DNA of 64,000 nucleotides from Sphingomonas spermidinifaciens (GTDB lineage: Bacteria; Pseudomonadota; Alphaproteobacteria; Sphingomonadales; Sphingomonadaceae): assembly GCF_002351485.1 (NCBI RefSeq), contig NZ_NWMW01000001.1:186001-250000 (forward strand), given 5' to 3'. Below the pieces are notes generated by a model. It was not told where the DNA came from. It made no database searches and saw only the letters and a program-made list of their open reading frames with translations. Shown piece after piece: positions 45,634 to 57,627 of the stretch. Numbering within the stretch: the first letter of the stretch is position 1; each line of letters opens with the position of its first letter. The position numbers were made by a program, and so were the translations under genes.

Positions 45634-45717
45634 TGTTGCATTGCACCAATGTTGCAACCATATTTCGATCAAGTCGTTTGGGAGACGAAGCTTAGGGCCT
45701 GCCCGGTCCGTGTTGCA
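45634..45717 (+). promoter_or_regulatory. Three TGTTGCA repeats upstream of the glycosyltransferase/GH130 pair
   Basis: TGTTGCA occurs at 45634-45640, 45650-45656 and 45711-45717 within a 130-base gap. The first two are 16 bases apart, and GTTGCA/TGCAAC (45635-45640 and 45652-45657) form an inverted pair. The region is less GC-rich than its surroundings. This looks like an operator for an unidentified regulator. Confidence 0.4.
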
Positions 45718-45734
45718 TATGCGAAAGGTAAGCC

Positions 45735-48014
45735 ATGTCGACGCTTGAGGGAGCGAAGGCGCCGCGGATCAATCATCTGGCGCTGATCGGCAATTATCTG
45801 CCCCGCCAGTGCGGGCTCGCGACGTTCACCACGCATTGCCATCAGGCGATGATCGACCGCTATCCCGACCTTCGCGTCGATGTCTATGCGATGGACGACC
45901 ATCCTGGCCGCCACGCTTATCCCGAGGCGGTGACCGCGACGATCCCGCAGCACGACCTGTCGGCCTATCTCGCCGCGGCGCGTCGGATCGAAATGTCGGG
46001 CGCGCAGGTCCTGTGGGTTCAGCACGAATATGGCATCTTCGGCGGGTCGGCGGGCGACCATCTGCTCGCGCTGCTCGACCGCACGTCGCTGCCGGTCATC
46101 GTCACGCTGCACACCATCCTCGAAAAGCCGAGCGCCGAGGAACGGCGGGTGATGGAGGCGCTGCTCCGCCGCGCGAGCAAGGTGATGGTGATGGCCGAGA
46201 AGGGCCGCGAGATCCTGACCCGTGTACACGGCGCCGACCCGCGCCGCATCGTCACCATTCCGCACGGCGTACCCGACCGCGCCTTCCTCGACCCCGACGC
46301 CATGAAGCCGCGCTTCGGCTGGGAGGGGCGGCGAGTCATCTTCACTTTCGGCCTCCTCGCCCCCAACAAGGGTATCGAGACGATGATCGCGGCAATGCCC
46401 GAGATCGTGAAGGCGGAACCACGCGCGCATTATATCGTCCTCGGCGCCACCCACCCCAACCTCGTCGCGCACGAGGGCGAGGCATATCGCGAGCGGCTGA
46501 TCGCGCAAGCGGCCGAGCTCGGCGTATCGGATCATGTCGAGCTGCTCGACGGCTTCGCCGAGGAGCCGGAACTCCTCGACTATCTCCAGGCCGCCGATAT
46601 CTATGCGACCCCGTACCATAACCCCGCCCAGATCACCTCGGGCACGCTCAGCTTCGCGGTGGGCATGGGCAAGCCCGTCGTCTCGACGCCATATGTCCAT
46701 GCGACCGAGATCCTGGCCGAAGACCATGGCGTGCTCGTCGACTTCCGTGATGTCGCCGGCTTCGCGCGAGCAATCGGCGGACTGCTCGCGGATGATGGTG
46801 CGCGCATGGCGCTGGCGACGCGCGCCTATGCTCGCGGCCGGACGATGATGTGGCCGTGCCTGGCCGAGGGGATCATGAAGGCGGCGGAGCAAATCGCGAC
46901 CGCCCGCCCCCGCCGGATCCCCGGCGTCGCCGCCGAGTTCGCGCCGCTTCGTCCCGACCTGTCGGCGGTGGAGCGGATGAGTGACGCGACGGGGATGCTT
47001 CAGCATTCGATCTATTCGATCCCCGATCGCCGTCACGGTTATTGCATCGACGACAATGCTCGCGCGCTAATCCTGATGTGCCGGATCGATCCGCTGGACG
47101 AGGTGGTGCGAGACAAATGGACGAGCATCTATGCCTCGTTCGTTCAGTACGCCTGGAACCCTGATAAGCGGCGCTTCCGCAACTTCATGCGCTTCGACCG
47201 CGCCTGGTGCGAGGACGAGGGGTCGGAGGATTCGAACGGTCGCACGCTCTGGGCGCTCGGCGTTGCCGCGACCGAGGCGCGCGAGCAGAAGCATCGCGAC
47301 TGGGCGGCGGCGATGTTCGACCAGACGGCCAGCCTCGCCTTCGACCTCGGCAGCCCGCGCGCGCAGGCGTTCGCGATGCTGGGTGCGGCGGCGATGCGCG
47401 ACGGCTTCCCGTCGCATCCGATCGCGACGCGCATCCTCGAGACCTTTGGCGAGCAGTTAGTCGCGCTGTGCGAGACGAATCGGCGCCCCGACTGGCAGTG
47501 GTTCGAGATCGTCCTCGCCTATGACAATGCCCGCTTGCCCGAGGCGCTGATCCGCGCGGGTCATGTGCTCGGCCGGCGCGACTTCATCGCCTGCGGCATC
47601 GAGACGCTCGAATGGATCGTCTCGCGTCAGACGTCGCCCGCGGGCAATTTCCGCGCGGTCGGAACCGAGAGCTTTGGCCGAGCCTATGCAGAGCCGCTCC
47701 CCTTCGACCAGCAGCCGCTCGAGGCGCAGGCGACGGTAGAGGCGTGCGCCGCCGCGTTCGAGGCAACGGGCGAGAAGCGCTGGTTCGACGAGGCGATGAA
47801 GGCCTATCGCTGGTACCTCGGCGGCAACGACCTCGAACTGCCGCTGGCGACGGCGCAGGATGGCGGCTGTTTCGACGGGCTCCAGCCCACCGGACTTAAT
47901 CGCAACCAGGGCGCCGAATCGATTCTGGCGCTACAATTGGCCAATTGCGCCATTTCCGGGCTTTCAAAGGCGGCAGCAAATCTGGCAGACCCGCCTCGCA
48001 TCGTCGTCGCCTAG
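45735..48014 (+). CDS. GT4-type glycosyltransferase fused to a toroid-like C-terminal domain
   Basis: 759 residues. The first 390 follow a GT-B/GT4 transferase: IGNYLPRQCGLATFTTHCHQAM, VWVQHEYGIFGG, VTLHTILEKPS, VTIPHGVPD, FTFGLLAPNKGIETMI and the C-domain loop PAQITSGTLSFAVGMGKPVV in the place of the usual E-x7-E motif. The remaining half (from about 415) is an Asp/Glu/Trp-rich helical region (YCIDDNARALILM, NGRTLWALGVAATEA, LEAQATVEACAAAFEAT, DGLQPTGLNRNQGAES) resembling (alpha/alpha)6 glycoside toroids. Start chosen at an ATG after AAAGGTAAG. A GH130 gene follows 41 bases later. The product glycan is unknown. Confidence 0.8.
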   Translation: MSTLEGAKAPRINHLALIGNYLPRQCGLATFTTHCHQAMIDRYPDLRVDVYAMDDHPGRHAYPEAVTATIPQHDLSAYLAAARRIEMSGAQVLWVQHEYGIFGGSAGDHLLALLDRTSLPVIVTLHTILEKPSAEERRVMEALLRRASKVMVMAEKGREILTRVHGADPRRIVTIPHGVPDRAFLDPDAMKPRFGWEGRRVIFTFGLLAPNKGIETMIAAMPEIVKAEPRAHYIVLGATHPNLVAHEGEAYRERLIAQAAELGVSDHVELLDGFAEEPELLDYLQAADIYATPYHNPAQITSGTLSFAVGMGKPVVSTPYVHATEILAEDHGVLVDFRDVAGFARAIGGLLADDGARMALATRAYARGRTMMWPCLAEGIMKAAEQIATARPRRIPGVAAEFAPLRPDLSAVERMSDATGMLQHSIYSIPDRRHGYCIDDNARALILMCRIDPLDEVVRDKWTSIYASFVQYAWNPDKRRFRNFMRFDRAWCEDEGSEDSNGRTLWALGVAATEAREQKHRDWAAAMFDQTASLAFDLGSPRAQAFAMLGAAAMRDGFPSHPIATRILETFGEQLVALCETNRRPDWQWFEIVLAYDNARLPEALIRAGHVLGRRDFIACGIETLEWIVSRQTSPAGNFRAVGTESFGRAYAEPLPFDQQPLEAQATVEACAAAFEATGEKRWFDEAMKAYRWYLGGNDLELPLATAQDGGCFDGLQPTGLNRNQGAESILALQLANCAISGLSKAAANLADPPRIVVA

Positions 48015-48055
48015 AACAATCGGGTCGGAGAGCGACGGCCTTACGGGGGGCTTGA

Positions 48056-49342
48056 ATGCTCGAACTGGAAACCCACGCGCTGCGGCTGCATGCCGATCCG
48101 TCGCGCGTGGTCGTACGTCCGTTTCACATCGCCTGGCAGTCGAACGGATCGGCGCCCAGTCGGACCGAGCGGCTGGTGCACGCCGTGCTCGCCATGTCGC
48201 CGATCGAGGCGCGGCGGCAGCTCAATACCGTGCTTAAGGATTTCGAGGCGCGCCACTGGCAGACGCGGCGCGTGTTCATGACCCGTTACGACCAGATCGA
48301 GGAGTTGCTGAAGCTCGACGGCGCGTCGATCTCCGACGAGAAGCGTCAGCTGATCGGCGCCTATTTCTGCCACGAATACAGCTATGCCGCCGCCGCTCTG
48401 ATGAACCCCAGCGCGGTGCCGCATTTCGACCAGTCTGGGATGCCCAAGGGGTCGCTGCGCATCCTCATGTCACTGCGCGCCGTGGGCGAGGGGCATATCA
48501 GCTCGGTCGCGTTCCGTGAGGGAATCATCACCGACCAGAACGAGCTGATCCTCGCGCCCGAGCCCCCCTTCGCCACCGCCGTCGACCGCGAGGGCGCCGA
48601 CGAACTCGGTATCCCCGAAGGCGAGGTGACGGTCCACCGCCACCGCGATTCGACATTGTCGGGCACCGTCATCTTCCCGATCACGCGTGCGCAGTCGAAC
48701 GGGCTGGAGGACATGCGCCTCGTGCACTTCACCCATGACGACGGGTCGGTCGAATGGCTGGGCACCTACACCGCCTATAATGGCTCGGTTATCCAGTCGG
48801 AGATGCTTCGCACCCGAGACTTCAGGGCCTTCGACCTCGTACCGATGACCGGCTCGGCCGCGCGCAACAAGGGCATGGGGCTCTTTCCGCGCAAGATCGG
48901 CGGCAAGTACATGATGATCGGGCGTCAGGACGGCGAGAACCTGTTCCTGATCCAGTCCGACACGCTGACCCACTGGGACGAGGGCGAGCTGCTGCTGAAA
49001 CCCCACTACCCGTGGGAGCTGGTCCAGATCGGCAATTGCGGCCCGCCGATCGAGATCGACGAGGGCTGGCTGCTCCTCACCCACGGTGTGGGCGCAATGC
49101 GCAAATACTCGATCGGCGCGGTGCTGCTCGACAAGGACGATCCGTCCAAGGTGATCGGCCGTACCCGCGAGCCACTGCTGGCGGCGGCGGATCAGGATCG
49201 CGAGGGGTACGTCCCCAACGTCGTCTATTCGTGCGGCGCGATCCGGCACGGGGACCGTCTGTTCATCCCGTATGGCGTGGCCGACAGCTCGGTCGCGTTT
49301 GCCTTTGTGTCGATCGGATCGATGCTGAAGGTGATGGACTGA
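48056..49342 (+). CDS. Glycoside hydrolase family 130 protein (mannoside phosphorylase/hydrolase-like)
   Basis: 428 residues of five-bladed propeller type. GH130 features: RVVVRPFHIAW at the start, RRVFMTRYDQIEE, EYSYAAAALMNPS, and GLEDMRLVHFTHDDG (Glu218-Arg221), which stands for the E-D-P-R motif. NKGMGLFPRKIGGKYMMIGRQDGEN and ELVQIGNCGPPIEIDEGWLLLTHGVG line the usual pocket. Such enzymes phosphorolyse or hydrolyse beta-mannosides. The pairing with the glycosyltransferase suggests making and recycling a mannose-containing glycan; activity cannot be told from sequence alone. Confidence 0.85.
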   Translation: MLELETHALRLHADPSRVVVRPFHIAWQSNGSAPSRTERLVHAVLAMSPIEARRQLNTVLKDFEARHWQTRRVFMTRYDQIEELLKLDGASISDEKRQLIGAYFCHEYSYAAAALMNPSAVPHFDQSGMPKGSLRILMSLRAVGEGHISSVAFREGIITDQNELILAPEPPFATAVDREGADELGIPEGEVTVHRHRDSTLSGTVIFPITRAQSNGLEDMRLVHFTHDDGSVEWLGTYTAYNGSVIQSEMLRTRDFRAFDLVPMTGSAARNKGMGLFPRKIGGKYMMIGRQDGENLFLIQSDTLTHWDEGELLLKPHYPWELVQIGNCGPPIEIDEGWLLLTHGVGAMRKYSIGAVLLDKDDPSKVIGRTREPLLAAADQDREGYVPNVVYSCGAIRHGDRLFIPYGVADSSVAFAFVSIGSMLKVMD

Positions 49343-49344
49343 TG

Positions 49345-49372
49345 TCGTGCTCCCGCGAAAGCGGGGGCACGA
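49345..49372. terminator. Strong hairpin with GAAA loop between convergent genes
   Basis: TCGTGCTCCCGC (49345-49356), GAAA, GCGGGGGCACGA (49361-49372): a 12-bp stem with one G-T pair and a GNRA-type tetraloop. It fills the 37 bases between the GH130 stop and the convergent small-protein stop, so it likely ends both transcripts; similar CCCGCGAAAGCGGG units are common REP-type sequences. Confidence 0.65.
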
Positions 49373-49379
49373 CGCCGCC

Positions 49380-49570
49380 TCAGAATGGCAGCAACTCCGG
49401 CCCGCCCGGAAATATCAGATCCTCGGTCCAGTCGACGCCGACGAGCATCGTGAGCACGACGAACGCCACCAGCGACAGGTCGAACAGCGCCACCCCCGCC
49501 CAGGCGACTAAAGGGTGGAACGGCCCCACGCGGTCATAGCCGTCGCGGGTGGTGCGGGCGCGGCGATGCT

Positions 49571-49574
<4 letters not shown>
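49380..49574 (-). CDS. Small single-span membrane protein downstream of ppdK
   Basis: 64 residues from an ATG that overlaps the ppdK stop (ATGA). A basic N-terminus (MKHRRARTTRDGYDRVG) precedes one hydrophobic span (LVAWAGVALFDLSLVAFVVLTMLVGV) and a short acidic/aromatic end (DWTEDLIFPGGPELLPF). I recognise no family. Coupling to ppdK and a good membrane segment make it likely real; function unknown. Confidence 0.65.
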
Positions 49575-52249
<2,675 letters not shown>

Positions 52250-52335
52250 TAATTCAGTCCCTGCCTCTGGTCTTTGCATAGGTATGCGCTGCATTGCAGC
52301 AGCGATGGCGGGTGTCCACTCCGACTATAGCGCTA

Positions 52336-54747
52336 TCAACCCTCGATCTTCGAGAAATCGGCCACCCGGTGCACCGCCGCGCGCATCCGTGCGAGCAGTT
52401 CAAGCCGCCGCTGCCGCTTGGCCGGATCGGCGTCATTGACCGTTACAGTTTCGAAGAAGGCGTCGATCGGCGCGCGCAGGCTCGCGAGTGCGGCCATCGC
52501 GCCCTCGAAATCCTCCGCCTCGATCGCTGCGGCGGCGCGCGGCTCGGCGGCGTCGAGCGCCGCGATCAGCGCGGCCTCGGCGGGCTCGAAAACAGGGGTC
52601 GCGTCGTCGCTCCTCTCGCCCGCGGCCGCGCCCGCCGCGTCCTGCCCAGCGGGTTCGGCGAGCGGGTCCTCCTCGCCGGTCTGCGGGATGTTCCCGCCGG
52701 CGAGGTCCGCGGCAATGAAGCGCGCCTCGTCGGGCATGCGCCGCGGCTCGTCACCGAACGGCTTCGACTGCTCCGCCATGTCGGCGAGGGAGAACTGGGG
52801 CGCCGGCGAGGCAGCAAGCGCCGGGCCTTCCTGCCACGCTTCCTTTTTCAGGATATTCGCCGCACGCTTGTACCCGGCAAGCAGGTTCGTCCCCTCGCCC
52901 GTCGCCACGAACCCCTGAAGCGCATGCACCCGCGCGAGCAACCGGACGAGATCGTCCTCGCCGCCGAGCGCGAACACCGCGTCGATCAGGTCGTGGCGGA
53001 CGCCGGCCTCGCGCTGCTGGACTTTGAGGCGGTCGGCGAAGAAATCGAGCACCTTTGCAGGCGCCTTGGAGTCAAGTATTTCGATATCCGGATGCGCCGC
53101 GATGACGAGGGCTAGACGCGCACGTTCAGATAATCCGTCCTGATCAATCCCACCGATTCGCAGAGCCTCGTCGATAAGTTCAGTGCGCGGGCGATCTCGC
53201 TCGATCTCAGCATTTTCTCTCTGAATCCAGACCATTGCAGTCACCAGGCTGAGAGCCTGTTCCAGCGGCAATCTTAGATCAGACTGTGCTATAAGCTGGA
53301 TTGCGCCCAAGCAGGCACGCCTGAGGGCATAAGGATCGCGGGACCCAGTCGGCGGCATTTCGCCAGTAAAGAAGCTGACAATCGTATCCAGCTTGTCCGC
53401 CAGCGACACCGCCACCGTCAGCGGCACGGTGGGCACCTCGTCGCCCTGCCCGACCGGCTTGTAGTGATCGCGGACGGCTTCCCAGACTTCGGTCGGTTCG
53501 CCCTGCGCCTTAGCGTAGTAGCCGCCCATCAGGCCCTGTAATTCGGGAAACTCGCCGACCATGCCGGTGACGAGATCGGCCTTGGCCAGCCGCGCGGCGC
53601 GTTCGGCGTGGGCGGGGTCGGCGCCCTTGACGATCCCTTCCTCGACCAGCCAGCGCGCGAGCTTCGCCACGCGCTCGACCTTGTCGGCGACGGTGCCGAG
53701 CTTTTCGTGGAAAACGATCTTCTCGAGCTTCTTCGCCTGCTCTTCGAGCGGCACCTTGAGGTCGGTCTCGTAGAAGAAGCGCGCATCTGAAAGGCGCGCG
53801 GCGAGCACCTTCTGGTTGCCCGCGACGATCTTCTCGCCGCCGTCCTTCGCCTCGATATTCGCGACGCAGACAAAGGCATTGGCGAGGCCGCCATCTGCTC
53901 CCTCGCACACGAAATACTTCTGGTTCACCCGCGCGGTCAGCTGGATGACTTCCGCCGGCACGTCGAGAAACGCCTCGTCGAAGCGGCCGAGCAGCGGCAC
54001 CGGCCATTCGGTCAGTCCCGCATTCTCCGCGACCAGCCCCTCGTCCTCGATCAGCTTGAGCCCGGCCCCCGCCGCCAGCGCACCCGCCCGCTCGCGGATG
54101 AGCGCGCGTCGTTCATCCTGATCGACGATGACGTGGCACGCCCGCAGCTTCTCGGCATAGTCGTGCGCGCCGCCGATCGTGATCGCATGCGGGCTATGGA
54201 AGCGGTGGCCGACCGTCGCGAACCCGCTCTCGATCCCCGCCACCTCGCAAGGCACAAGCTCCTGCCCGAAGATCGCGACGATCCCCTGCAACGGCCGAAC
54301 CCAGCGAAGGCTCTCGCTCGACAGCGAGGCGTCGCCCCAGCGCATCGACTTGGGCCAGGGGAAGGCACGAACGATCGCCGGGATGGCCGCGGCGAGCACC
54401 TCGGCCGTCGCACGGCCGGGCTTCTCGGTCACGGCGAACCACACGCCGTCGCGCTCGGTCAGCTGGTCCCTGGTGAGGCCGGTCTTGCGCAGGAACCCTT
54501 CCAGCGCCTGCTCGGGCGCGGAGGTGCGCGGCCCCTTCACTTCCTCGCGCGCCCCCTCGGTCGCGTCGGGCAGGTCGCGCGCGATCAGGGCGAGCCGGCG
54601 CGGCGTCGCATAGGTGACCATGCCGCCCGCCAAGATGCCAGCCTTGGCAAGCTCGGCGACGAACAACTTCTCAAGGTCGGCACGCGCGCGATCCTGCATC
54701 CGCGCCGGGATTTCCTCCGACCGGAGTTCGAGGAGGAAGTCGGTCAC
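52336..54747 (-). CDS. glyS: Glycyl-tRNA synthetase beta subunit
   Basis: 803 residues from GTG 54747, which overlaps the glyQ stop. Start [15 protein letters not shown], then the HD-like and body segments ([27 protein letters not shown]-like [27 protein letters not shown] in two parts) and a C-terminal DALR-type helical domain ending VADFSKIEG. Usual length is near 690-700: about 80 extra residues (roughly 641-722) form a disordered Ala/Glu/Pro/Asp-rich insert in the C-terminal domain. Codons for about residues 449-569 are far less GC-rich than the rest (see separate entry). Works with GlyQ as alpha2beta2. Confidence 0.95.
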   Translation of the reverse strand: MTDFLLELRSEEIPARMQDRARADLEKLFVAELAKAGILAGGMVTYATPRRLALIARDLPDATEGAREEVKGPRTSAPEQALEGFLRKTGLTRDQLTERDGVWFAVTEKPGRATAEVLAAAIPAIVRAFPWPKSMRWGDASLSSESLRWVRPLQGIVAIFGQELVPCEVAGIESGFATVGHRFHSPHAITIGGAHDYAEKLRACHVIVDQDERRALIRERAGALAAGAGLKLIEDEGLVAENAGLTEWPVPLLGRFDEAFLDVPAEVIQLTARVNQKYFVCEGADGGLANAFVCVANIEAKDGGEKIVAGNQKVLAARLSDARFFYETDLKVPLEEQAKKLEKIVFHEKLGTVADKVERVAKLARWLVEEGIVKGADPAHAERAARLAKADLVTGMVGEFPELQGLMGGYYAKAQGEPTEVWEAVRDHYKPVGQGDEVPTVPLTVAVSLADKLDTIVSFFTGEMPPTGSRDPYALRRACLGAIQLIAQSDLRLPLEQALSLVTAMVWIQRENAEIERDRPRTELIDEALRIGGIDQDGLSERARLALVIAAHPDIEILDSKAPAKVLDFFADRLKVQQREAGVRHDLIDAVFALGGEDDLVRLLARVHALQGFVATGEGTNLLAGYKRAANILKKEAWQEGPALAASPAPQFSLADMAEQSKPFGDEPRRMPDEARFIAADLAGGNIPQTGEEDPLAEPAGQDAAGAAAGERSDDATPVFEPAEAALIAALDAAEPRAAAAIEAEDFEGAMAALASLRAPIDAFFETVTVNDADPAKRQRRLELLARMRAAVHRVADFSKIEG
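53041..53400. other. Low-GC tract inside glyS
   Basis: By direct count this 360-base segment is about 56% G+C, against about 70% in the 60 bases on its 3' side (52981-53040) and 75% in the 60 bases after 53400. The protein stays in frame and homologous. Synonymous codons shift to A/T-ending ones. This suggests a replaced segment from a relative or a local constraint on RNA. Confidence 0.6.
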
Positions 54748-55646
54748 AGGCTCCACTCCGGAAATCGCGTGCTCCACACCGGCGTCATCTTGTCGATCTG
54801 CGCCTTGCACGCGCCCTTCGCCAGGTCGCGGACGCGGCCGATATAGGCCTGTCGCTCGGCGACCGAGATCACGCCGCGCGCCTGAAGCAGGTTGAAGACA
54901 TGGCTCGCCTTGATCGCCTGCTCATAGGCGGCGATCGGCAGCGCGGCGTTCAGCGAGTTCTCGCACTCGGCCACATGCTTGCGAAAGGCGTCGAACAGGC
55001 TGTCGGTATTCGCGACCTCGAAGTTCCAGGTCGACATCTGGACCTCGTTCTCGTGATACACGTCGCCATAAGTGACGCCCGCGTCGTTGAAGGCGAGGTC
55101 GTACACGCTGTCGACATTCTGGATGTACATCGCCAGCCGCTCGAGCCCGTAGGTGAGCTCGCCCGCGACCGGCTTGCAGTCGAAACCGCCCATCTGCTGG
55201 AAATAGGTGAACTGCGTCACCTCCATCCCGTCGCACCAGACCTCCCAACCGAGGCCCCAGGCGCCCAGCGTCGGGCTTTCCCAATCGTCCTCGACGAAGC
55301 GGATGTCGTGGCTGGCCATGTCGACGCCGATCGCCGCGAGGCTGCCGAGATAAAGCTCCTGCAAGTCGGTCGGGCTCGGCTTCAGGATGACCTGATACTG
55401 GTAATAATGCTGGAGCCGGTTGGGGTTCTCCCCATAGCGGCCATCGGTCGGCCGGCGGCACGGCTGGACGAAGGCGGCGTTCCACGGCTCCGGCCCCAAC
55501 GCCCGAAGCGTCGTCGCGGGGTGAAAGGTGCCCGCCCCCATCTCCATGTCATAGGGCTGGAGGATGACGCAGCCGCGCGCACTCCAGTAATCATGGAGCG
55601 TCAGGATCATGCGCTGGAAGCTCATCGGCGCATCGGGTCGGGACAA
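54744..55646 (-). CDS. glyQ: Glycyl-tRNA synthetase alpha subunit
   Basis: 300 residues. Class II catalytic core: [61 protein letters not shown] (motif 2 region), [21 protein letters not shown] and [12 protein letters not shown] (motif 3). The TTG at 55646 has AAGGTG in front at good distance and fits the family's N-terminal length better than ATG 55625. glyS is coupled by GTGA. Confidence 0.95.
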   Translation of the reverse strand: MSRPDAPMSFQRMILTLHDYWSARGCVILQPYDMEMGAGTFHPATTLRALGPEPWNAAFVQPCRRPTDGRYGENPNRLQHYYQYQVILKPSPTDLQELYLGSLAAIGVDMASHDIRFVEDDWESPTLGAWGLGWEVWCDGMEVTQFTYFQQMGGFDCKPVAGELTYGLERLAMYIQNVDSVYDLAFNDAGVTYGDVYHENEVQMSTWNFEVANTDSLFDAFRKHVAECENSLNAALPIAAYEQAIKASHVFNLLQARGVISVAERQAYIGRVRDLAKGACKAQIDKMTPVWSTRFPEWSL

Positions 55647-55760
55647 GGCGCACCTTCATGTCGGATCGTGTGAAGCCGACCCCTTGGCGAACCCCCAGCC
55701 GCCGGTCAACACGGGCGACGGCGGCGACAAGGCCGCTTCGATGCGGTAGCGAACGGGCCG

Positions 55761-56963
55761 ATGGGAAGCGATCGGGCGATTCGGGCGGGCATCGCGCTTG
55801 CGCTTGCGGTAGCGAGCGGCGCGGCGGCGCTGCTGATCGGCGGCGACGTGTCGGCGACCCTCGTCGCGATCGTCGGTGCGATCGCCGCGGTGCTGGTCGC
55901 GCTCGGCACCGAATCGGACGAGCGGCCCGCGCCTGTCGCGCCCCCGCCGCCACCCGCACCCGACGCCCTGGTCAGCGACGTGATCGAGGCGGTGGTGGAG
56001 CCTTTACTGGTCGTCGCCGACCGCCGCGTGGTGCGCGCCAACGCGGCCGCGCGCGCGCTGCTCGGCCAGCATATCCTCGGCGAGGATGTGCGCCTCGCCA
56101 TCCGGCACCCCGCCGCCGCCGAGCGGCTGACCGCACCCTTACCCGAGGGGGACGCGCCGATCGACCTGGTCGGCGTCGGCACGCGCGAGCAGCGCTGGGA
56201 AATGCATGTCCGCGCCGCCGGCCCGTCGCTGCGGGTCGTCCACCTGATCGACCGGACGGGCAGCTACGCGGCCGACAAGATCCGGATCGATTTCGTCGCC
56301 AATGCGAGCCACGAGCTGCGCACGCCCCTCGCTTCAATCCTCGGCTTTATCGAGACGCTCCGCGAGGGCGCGGGCGACGATCCCGAGACGCGCGACCGCT
56401 TCCTCAAGATCATGTTCGGCGAGGCGACGCGCATGCGCCGGCTGGTCGACGACCTGATGAGCCTTTCGCGGATCGAGGCCGAGAAATATCGCGAGCCCGA
56501 TCAGATCGTCCGTCTCGGCGAACTGGTGGAGGAAGTCCGCGCCGAGGTGGCGAGCGTCGCCGACGCGCGCGCCGCCGACCTTGTCACCGCGGTCCATGAC
56601 GCGCCGCCGGTCAAGGGCGATCGTGCGCAGCTGAGCCAGGTGCTCCACAACCTCGTCGGCAATGCGCTCAAATATGGTCGCCCCGGCACGCCGGTAACGG
56701 TCGAGCTGCGCCACGATGGCGGCGCAATGCTCCGGCTGGCGGTGCGCGACGAGGGCGATGGCATCGCCGCCGAGCATCTGCCGCGCCTCACCGAACGCTT
56801 CTATCGCGTCGATTCGGGGCGCAGTCGGCAGGCGGGCGGAACGGGCCTCGGCCTCTCGATCGTCAAGCATATCGTCGAACGTCACCGCGGGCGGCTCGAC
56901 ATCGCCAGCGTGCCGGGGACGGGCACGACAGTGACGATCCTGCTGCCGGTGGTGGCGGGGTGA
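55761..56963 (+). CDS. phoR: Phosphate regulon sensor kinase PhoR
   Basis: 400 residues. Two short N-terminal membrane helices (about 8-28 and 31-48), a Pro-rich linker, a PAS-like region (VEPLLVVADRRVVRANAAARALLG), DHp with FVANASHELRTPLASILGF (phospho-His), and HATPase with VLHNLVGNALKYG, DEGDGIA, ERFYRVDSGRSRQAGGTGLGLSIVKHI. Short periplasmic loop is typical of PhoR, which senses phosphate through PstSCAB-PhoU. The partner phoB lies 5.8 kb downstream at the end of the cluster. Confidence 0.93.
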   Translation: MGSDRAIRAGIALALAVASGAAALLIGGDVSATLVAIVGAIAAVLVALGTESDERPAPVAPPPPPAPDALVSDVIEAVVEPLLVVADRRVVRANAAARALLGQHILGEDVRLAIRHPAAAERLTAPLPEGDAPIDLVGVGTREQRWEMHVRAAGPSLRVVHLIDRTGSYAADKIRIDFVANASHELRTPLASILGFIETLREGAGDDPETRDRFLKIMFGEATRMRRLVDDLMSLSRIEAEKYREPDQIVRLGELVEEVRAEVASVADARAADLVTAVHDAPPVKGDRAQLSQVLHNLVGNALKYGRPGTPVTVELRHDGGAMLRLAVRDEGDGIAAEHLPRLTERFYRVDSGRSRQAGGTGLGLSIVKHIVERHRGRLDIASVPGTGTTVTILLPVVAG

Positions 56964-56989
56964 AGAACGACCAAAGGGGGACCTGAACG

Positions 56990-57415
56990 ATGCGGACCAT
57001 GTTGATCGCCGTGACCCTGACCGCCGCCGCCTCGCCGGTCGCGGCGCAGGAACAGCCGCTGCGCGACCTTACCGAGCGCTTCGCCGCTGCCCGCGCGGGC
57101 TATGACGCCGCCGCGCTCGAAGCGACGCTCGCCCCCGATTACGAGGAGATCTCGCCCGTCGGCACCGTCGACAAGCGCGCCGAGGTGATCGGCTTCTACA
57201 CCGCCGACAAGAAGGCGCCCGTGCCGCCGATGACTGCCGACGAATGGGCCGGCGCTGCGAGGGGCGACGTTGCCGTCGTCACGCTTCGCCAGTCGTTGGC
57301 GCTGCCGGGGGGGCAGACCCGCGCACTCCGCGTCCGCCACCTCGCGCGGCGGGAGGCGGGGAAGTGGAAGCTGGTCTCCACCCAGTATACGCCGATCCCG
57401 CCAGCACGTCCGTGA
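56990..57415 (+). CDS. Secreted SnoaL/NTF2-like protein (DUF4440-type)
   Basis: 141 residues. Signal peptide MRTMLIAVTLTAAASPVAAQ, then a cone-like NTF2 fold: LRDLTERFAAARAGYDAAALEATLAPDYEEISPVGTV, KRAEVIGFYTADKK, VTLRQSLALPGG, REAGKWKLVSTQYTPI. The pattern matches DUF4440 proteins, mostly of unknown function. AAAGGGGG stands before the ATG. It separates phoR from pstS, an unusual insertion in a pho cluster. Confidence 0.83.
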   Translation: MRTMLIAVTLTAAASPVAAQEQPLRDLTERFAAARAGYDAAALEATLAPDYEEISPVGTVDKRAEVIGFYTADKKAPVPPMTADEWAGAARGDVAVVTLRQSLALPGGQTRALRVRHLARREAGKWKLVSTQYTPIPPARP

Positions 57416-57470
57416 CGTTCGCGCCAAGCTTCTTTCTTTGATCTCGCGCCAACACCAAGGAATGGCGCCA

Positions 57471-57489
57471 CCCCGGATCAAGGCCGGGG
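57471..57489. repeat. REP-like hairpin before pstS
   Basis: CCCCGG (57471-57476), 7-base loop ATCAAGG, CCGGGG (57484-57489), within CACCCCGGATCAAGG and GGGGCGACG. The form matches dispersed palindromes of GC-rich alphaproteobacteria. It may end the transcript of the NTF2-like gene. Confidence 0.5.
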
Positions 57490-57530
57490 CGACGAACCGG
57501 TGCACTGGATCGGCCCCGCCCGCCCTCGTT

Positions 57531-57548
57531 GTCATCAAACCGCAACGT
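57531..57548 (+). promoter_or_regulatory. Possible PHO box upstream of pstS
   Basis: TGTCATCAAACCGCAACG resembles the PhoB direct repeat TGTCAT-AAA-CTGTCAC; the first half is exact while the second is degenerate. It lies 80 bases before the pstS ATG. PhoB encoded downstream would bind it. Confidence 0.4.
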
Positions 57549-57627
57549 CGATGCAACAAAGGGGCGTCGATCGGGTGCTAGCGGCCTTCATGGAACCGCC
57601 TGTCCAGGCGTCCGGGGGACCGTGCAG

